DNA from: Eubacteriales bacterium
Lineage (GTDB): Bacteria; Bacillota; Clostridia; Lachnospirales; Lachnospiraceae
Direction of reading: 5' to 3'
Assembly: GCA_030524175.1 (NCBI GenBank)
Contig: JAUNHC010000003.1
Coordinates: 155,912-219,911 of the forward strand
DNA length: 64,000 nucleotides
Under the pieces are notes generated by a model. It was not told the DNA's origin and did no database searches. It saw nothing but the letters and a program-made list of their open reading frames with translations. Position numbers and translations under genes: made by a program. Below are positions 60,786 to 64,000 of this stretch, piece after piece (position 1 is the first letter of the stretch; every line of letters begins with the position of its first letter).

Positions 60786-60820
60786 AAACCGGGTATCCTT
60801 ATTAGAGGATAACCCGGTTT
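60786..60820. terminator. Terminator between CorC-like and DUF218 genes
   Basis: AAACCGGGTATCC (60786-60798) pairs with GGATAACCCGGTTT (60807-60820) with one bulged base. It is followed by ATTTATAATC and lies between convergent genes; it reaches the last bases of the DUF218 gene. Confidence 0.8.
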
Positions 60821-61412
60821 ATTTATAATCCAGCATAAGAGAGAACTGTTTGATGATCCTTGTGATTTCGCCAGTCACGGCATCTATCCCTTCTTCTGTG
60901 TCTCTCCAGTTGGATCTCGTTATACTGTCCGGACAAGAAGGACAAACGAGAAGCTCTGCCTCCGGATACAGAAGCTGATAATACATAAGCGATCTCCTTG
61001 CATGATACGTCTTACAGCAGAGAATGGCCTTTTTAACCTTAATCCCCGCCTGGTCTGTCACCTGCCTGGAAAAAATCGCATTTTCGTAAGTGAAGGTAGC
61101 CTGATCCTCTTTCAGCACAGCCTTCTCCGGCACTCCACAGCGCACCAGAACTTCCTTCAGGAACTCCCACTCTGTATTAAATTCTCCCGGATAGCATTCC
61201 TTTTTCCCCAGTACTCCTGTAAAATGCCCGTCCGTTACGCTGTATTTGCCGCTGGGCAAAATATATGGGGCATAGCCCTCCCGGTACAGCTGTGCAGCAC
61301 GTTCTGCCATCTGCGGATATCCGTTTCCTGGCACAAAAATAACATCTGATTTACTGGGCGTGTCTTCTGCAAAAATAAAATTCTCTGCCTCTTTCAAAAA
61401 TTCCCCGTACAT
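60819..61412 (-). CDS. DUF218/YdcF-like protein
   Basis: 197 residues. DUF218 pattern: SDVIFVPGNGYPQMAERAAQ, LYREGYAPYILPSGKYSV, DQATFTYENAIFSRQVTDQA and AILCCKTYHARRSLMYYQLL. YdcF-type proteins have a Rossmann-like fold; some are linked to envelope or S-adenosylmethionine binding. No membrane segment is present, so it is cytoplasmic here. Function unknown. It stands between the CorC-like gene (convergent) and the amidase gene. Confidence 0.8.
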   Translation of the reverse strand: MYGEFLKEAENFIFAEDTPSKSDVIFVPGNGYPQMAERAAQLYREGYAPYILPSGKYSVTDGHFTGVLGKKECYPGEFNTEWEFLKEVLVRCGVPEKAVLKEDQATFTYENAIFSRQVTDQAGIKVKKAILCCKTYHARRSLMYYQLLYPEAELLVCPSCPDSITRSNWRDTEEGIDAVTGEITRIIKQFSLMLDYK

Positions 61413-61472
61413 TCCCGGTACCTGCCTGCTCTCTGTGTATTATCCAGATCATATCCGGACTGTAACCCTGCC

Positions 61473-61489
61473 CGCGGCCTGCGGGCCGG
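61473..61489. other. GC-rich hairpin between DUF218 and amidase genes
   Basis: GCCCGC (61473-61478) and GCGGGC (61484-61489) with a 5-nt loop. No U-run follows on either strand, so terminator function is doubtful. Confidence 0.35.
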
Positions 61490-61538
61490 GACTCCATAAG
61501 TGTATTTATTATATCATGGCAGGCAGAAAAAGGAAATC

Positions 61539-62303
61539 TTATTTTGTCACGATCAGTGTACTGTAACCATCGTCCCTAAGACGCTGCTCCATATTGATCG
61601 CATTGCCTATCTGCAGATATGCGCCTACCTGAACTTTATATAAGTCGCCCTCCTGCAGGATAAATGCAGGGTATCCTTTATCCGTCAGCTGATAAAGCAT
61701 CCTGTCTGCATTTTCCCTGTTCCGGAAAGCCCCTGTCTGTACACGATAGTAAACAGGTCCTTCCACCGTTTCCTCATTAAACGTCCCTAAAATTGCTGTC
61801 GCTATACTCTGTGCTATCTCATCAAATTTTTCGTCAAACAGCTGATTGTCCTGGTCAGAATTGATAAATCCGGCTTCCACCAGAAGTGCAGGCATTCTGG
61901 TCCTTCGAAGAACTACCAGACCCGGACGTTCCTTGACGCCTATTTCCCGGAATCCAAGTTCCCCCAAGGCTCCCAGAATATTCTGAGCCATTTCATATTT
62001 TATACCGCTTTTATCATAAACAAGAACTTCCACACCATTGTACTGATTTGCCTGCGGACTGCTGTTCCTGTGAAACGAAATAAAATAGTCTGCACCGGAT
62101 TCATTTGCAAGCCTGGCTTTTTCGAAGGGAGTCTGGTACACATCCGTTGTCCTGGTATAAACCACATCAATCCCGTTATCCTCCAGGATTCTTCCTACTG
62201 CCAGGGTCAGTCTCAAGGTATCATCCTTTTCCTGTCTTCCCTCATATACTGCCCCGGGGTCAGAACCGCCGTGTCCGGCATCCAGCATGATTTTATATGC
62301 CAC
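61539..62303 (-). CDS. N-acetylmuramoyl-L-alanine amidase (Amidase_3) with SPOR domain, no signal peptide
   Basis: 254 residues, GTG start (AAGGGGAAACAATA upstream). Amidase_3 zinc and catalytic residues are visible: His11 in MLDAGHGGSDPG, a Glu in EGRQEKDD, His78 in YFISFHRNSSPQ and the catalytic Glu in ALLVEAGFINSDQD. The C-terminal 75 residues are a SPOR peptidoglycan-binding domain (YYRVQTGAFRNRENADRMLY, LYKVQVGAYLQIGNAINMEQ). It would cut the bond between muramic acid and L-Ala. No signal peptide is present, as in spore mother-cell or phage-derived lysins; no phage genes surround it, so a sporulation or lysis-dependent role is possible. Confidence 0.9.
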   Translation of the reverse strand: MAYKIMLDAGHGGSDPGAVYEGRQEKDDTLRLTLAVGRILEDNGIDVVYTRTTDVYQTPFEKARLANESGADYFISFHRNSSPQANQYNGVEVLVYDKSGIKYEMAQNILGALGELGFREIGVKERPGLVVLRRTRMPALLVEAGFINSDQDNQLFDEKFDEIAQSIATAILGTFNEETVEGPVYYRVQTGAFRNRENADRMLYQLTDKGYPAFILQEGDLYKVQVGAYLQIGNAINMEQRLRDDGYSTLIVTK

Positions 62304-62314
62304 TATTGTTTCCC

Positions 62315-62338
62315 CTTAATCATCCTTTTATGATTAAG
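62315..62338. other. Perfect palindromic hairpin in the amidase leader
   Basis: CTTAATCAT (62315-62323) and ATGATTAAG (62330-62338), a 9-bp stem ending 11 nt before the GTG start, next to its ribosome binding site on the minus strand. It could affect translation or be an operator. Confidence 0.4.
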
Positions 62339-62363
62339 ATATGCTGCGGCCGTAAATATGCCA

Positions 62364-63293
62364 CTAACATACACAGGTAAACTCTTTCCTGTCACTATTG
62401 TAATGATAAATACGGGACGTAAGATAATCCTCCTCCGGTGTAGCCTCTTTCAAAGTGTCCTTTAATACACCCACCAAATCTTCCGGGGCAACCTTCTTAT
62501 CATTATGTATCATCACTTCATGAATGCTTGTAAAAACAAGATAAAATCCGCTTCCTATAAGCTTTGCCAGCCGTTCTGCCACTCCCGGAAGGAACACGGC
62601 TACCGCACCGTTGGTACGCTTTGTCGTACTGAGACAATTTCCTACTGCTTCTTTGTTGATTTCATATCCTGACACAATGTCCATGAAATTTTCACCTCCG
62701 TACTCCGGATCAAAGAAAAGCTTCTCCCACTGATAGATTCTGGGCGGACTGAGGAAATAGGTGTTAAGCAAGGCTTCTTCTATGGCTCTTTCCTGGCTGA
62801 TCCCCCACTTTTCCACATATTCATCCCGGATTTTAATACTGGTGACACACCCATCCTCCTCAGACACCTTCAAATACAGCACAAGCGCAATATCTCCCAC
62901 TGTTTGAAAAACTGCATACTTCAGCTCTTCTCTGTTTCTGTCCGCATTTAAAAGCCGGATAAACAAATCCCCCTTAACCTTGTGGTAATCCGACAAATTT
63001 CTTGTCTTCTGAAAATACTGGGAATTCTGTGCCCGCCTTACATCTAAAAGCACCTCTCTTACAATGTCCTCCAGCGTGATATCCTCCTGATACCTTTCAT
63101 ACAAATCTTCTGTATAAATCCCGCAGACCTCTCTTGCATCCTCATAGACTGCACATTCCACAAACAGGCGGTCACTAGAGCCTGTAAATCTCCCGCCCTT
63201 CTTTTCAAAATAAATCTTTTCCTCATCAAAACCAGTGGCTGCAATAAGCGCCTGACGCAATGCCTCCACAAATGTCTCATATCCTGTTTCCAT
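62364..63293 (-). CDS. DUF5688-family protein of unknown function
   Basis: 309 residues. Matches the pattern of DUF5688 proteins common in Lachnospiraceae: FVEALRQALIAATGFDEEKI, NLSDYHKVKGDLFIRLLNAD, FQTVGDIALVLYLKVSEEDG, AVAVFLPGVAERLAKLIGSG and SIHEVMIHNDKKVAPEDLVG. No signal peptide or membrane segment. Function is unknown; family members occur in many copies in related genomes, often in accessory DNA. It ends just upstream of the amidase gene on the same strand. Confidence 0.7.
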   Translation of the reverse strand: METGYETFVEALRQALIAATGFDEEKIYFEKKGGRFTGSSDRLFVECAVYEDAREVCGIYTEDLYERYQEDITLEDIVREVLLDVRRAQNSQYFQKTRNLSDYHKVKGDLFIRLLNADRNREELKYAVFQTVGDIALVLYLKVSEEDGCVTSIKIRDEYVEKWGISQERAIEEALLNTYFLSPPRIYQWEKLFFDPEYGGENFMDIVSGYEINKEAVGNCLSTTKRTNGAVAVFLPGVAERLAKLIGSGFYLVFTSIHEVMIHNDKKVAPEDLVGVLKDTLKEATPEEDYLTSRIYHYNSDRKEFTCVC

Positions 63294-63378
63294 ATTCTGT
63301 TCCTTTCTGTGTGAATTGAATTACGGGCGAATTGCCCAGATTTGACTGAGAGATGTAAGATATCTCTCCAGAAAATAA

Positions 63379-63402
63379 AAAGGGGGAGCAGATGCTCCCG
63401 CC
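63379..63402 (-). terminator. Terminator downstream of the tyrosine phosphatase gene
   Basis: GGGAGC (63384-63389) and GCTCCC (63394-63399) with a 4-nt loop, followed by CCTTTTTATTTT on the minus strand. Confidence 0.75.
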
Positions 63403-63453
63403 AGAGTTGCTGCACCTTCAGTATAAGATGAAGGGCCATTTTTGTAAAGGATT

Positions 63454-63487
63454 TTTAATCGACAAATTATTTTGTCTTTAATCGACA
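63454..63487. repeat. Direct repeat TTTAATCGACA, two copies
   Basis: Exact 11-mers at 63454-63464 and 63477-63487, 23 bp apart, in the gap between the DUF5688 and phosphatase genes. They lie downstream of the phosphatase gene; role unknown. Confidence 0.4.
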
Positions 63488-63511
63488 GATCATATGGTTT
63501 CCATTGACCAT

Positions 63512-63979
63512 TTATGGTATCTTCCGCTGGGCGCGGAGATGATTTAGAAATGCCTCACATCCCTCCAGGATATCTCTGTAGGTGACTTCGAAGTCACCAG
63601 TATACCAAGGGTCAGCAATATCTCTTGGGGACCGGGAATAATCAAGAAGAAGCTTCACCTTGTTCTCTGGATCTTTGCGCAAAATTCTGATCATATTTCT
63701 TAAATTCCATTGGTCCATCCCAAGAATATAGTCATAATTGTTATAATCATCTTTCTTTAGCTGTACAGCCTGTTTGCCCGCGCAGGAAATTCCCAGCTCA
63801 TGTAGTTTCCTTCTCGTTCCAGGATGAACCGGGTTTCCAATCTCCTCTGTGCTTGTGGCGGCAGACGCAATGTAGAACTGGTCTGCGAGACCTTTCTTTT
63901 GAACCATATCCTTGAATACGAACTCTGCCATTGGGGAACGGCAGATGTTGCCGTGGCAGATGAATAACACTTTTATCAT
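63512..63979 (-). CDS. Low-molecular-weight protein tyrosine phosphatase
   Basis: 155 residues, normal family length. The P-loop is at the N-terminus, CHGNICRSP (C-x5-R-S), and the catalytic Asp lies in DIADPWYTGDFEVTY. It removes phosphate from tyrosines, possibly of capsule or stress regulators; no partner BY-kinase is in view. The ATG lies within 25 bp of the window edge, so upstream context is not visible. Confidence 0.92.
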   Translation of the reverse strand: MIKVLFICHGNICRSPMAEFVFKDMVQKKGLADQFYIASAATSTEEIGNPVHPGTRRKLHELGISCAGKQAVQLKKDDYNNYDYILGMDQWNLRNMIRILRKDPENKVKLLLDYSRSPRDIADPWYTGDFEVTYRDILEGCEAFLNHLRAQRKIP

Positions 63980-64000
63980 ATCTTTAAAACTCCTTGTATT

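Noticed and set aside
61539-62303. Prophage lysin
   Set aside because: The missing signal peptide fits a phage lysin, but no holin, tail or other phage genes are nearby.

Overview
The window looks like chromosomal DNA of a Gram-positive, low-to-mid GC gut anaerobe of the Lachnospiraceae (Blautia-like; the genus is a guess). The pointers are a SCIFF peptide and its radical SAM maturase, a fused SecDF, a TIGR04086 membrane protein, a HemZ-type radical SAM protein, clostridial-style Ser/Thr kinase and DegV genes, AGGAGG ribosome binding sites, and no outer-membrane genes. No rRNA, tRNA, CRISPR array, transposase or prophage was recognised.

Region by region: (1) 1-7100, an L-ascorbate (ula) operon on the minus strand. 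It carries lactonase, EIIA, EIIC, EIIB, a DeoR regulator, its own HPr and Enzyme I, and an epimerase cut by the window edge, so it is a nearly self-contained PTS pathway. (2) 7336-10480, a csoR-copA copper locus. The last ATPase domain has its own in-frame ribosome binding site and start, predicting a free CopZ chaperone. (3) 10500-17500, a CPBP protease, a HAD phosphatase, a Ser/Thr kinase with a W/Q/Y-rich membrane partner, argS and degV. (4) 17600-20700, a LUD-domain gene, a 206-bp hairpin repeat and the general PTS pair ptsH-ptsI; this HPr has Lys at position 46. (5) 20800-34350, the most unusual region. A response regulator and a sensor kinase gene lie about 6.5 kb apart with three beta-propeller lipoprotein-type genes between them, two of them fused to an ABC solute-binding domain. 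Divergent from the regulator is an operon of two sugar-type permeases, a HlyD-like adaptor and a MacB-like membrane protein. Five promoters here share two TTTAGAGA boxes with an 11-bp period, placed 9 nt before the -10 element, so they probably form one regulon. (6) 34400-39800, a MacB-type export operon with two adaptor proteins. (7) 40000-53000, housekeeping: a lipoprotein, a TauE-type permease, aspS-hisS, HD-GYP, hemZ, an MBL hydrolase, rel, apt and recJ. (8) 53000-59150, secDF, SCIFF maturase, SCIFF, TIGR04086 and a sortase-type surface protein. (9) 59300-64000, a CorC-like transporter, DUF218, amidase-SPOR, DUF5688 and a low-molecular-weight tyrosine phosphatase.

The strongest candidate for an undescribed system is region 5. 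A two-component system appears to control its own split genes, cell-surface propeller/solute-binding fusions, an ATPase-less permease pair, and an adaptor plus MacB-like protein. I infer an extracellular ligand (probably a glycan or glycopeptide) that is captured, sensed and transported. The architecture and the shared promoter boxes are read directly from the sequence; the function is not.
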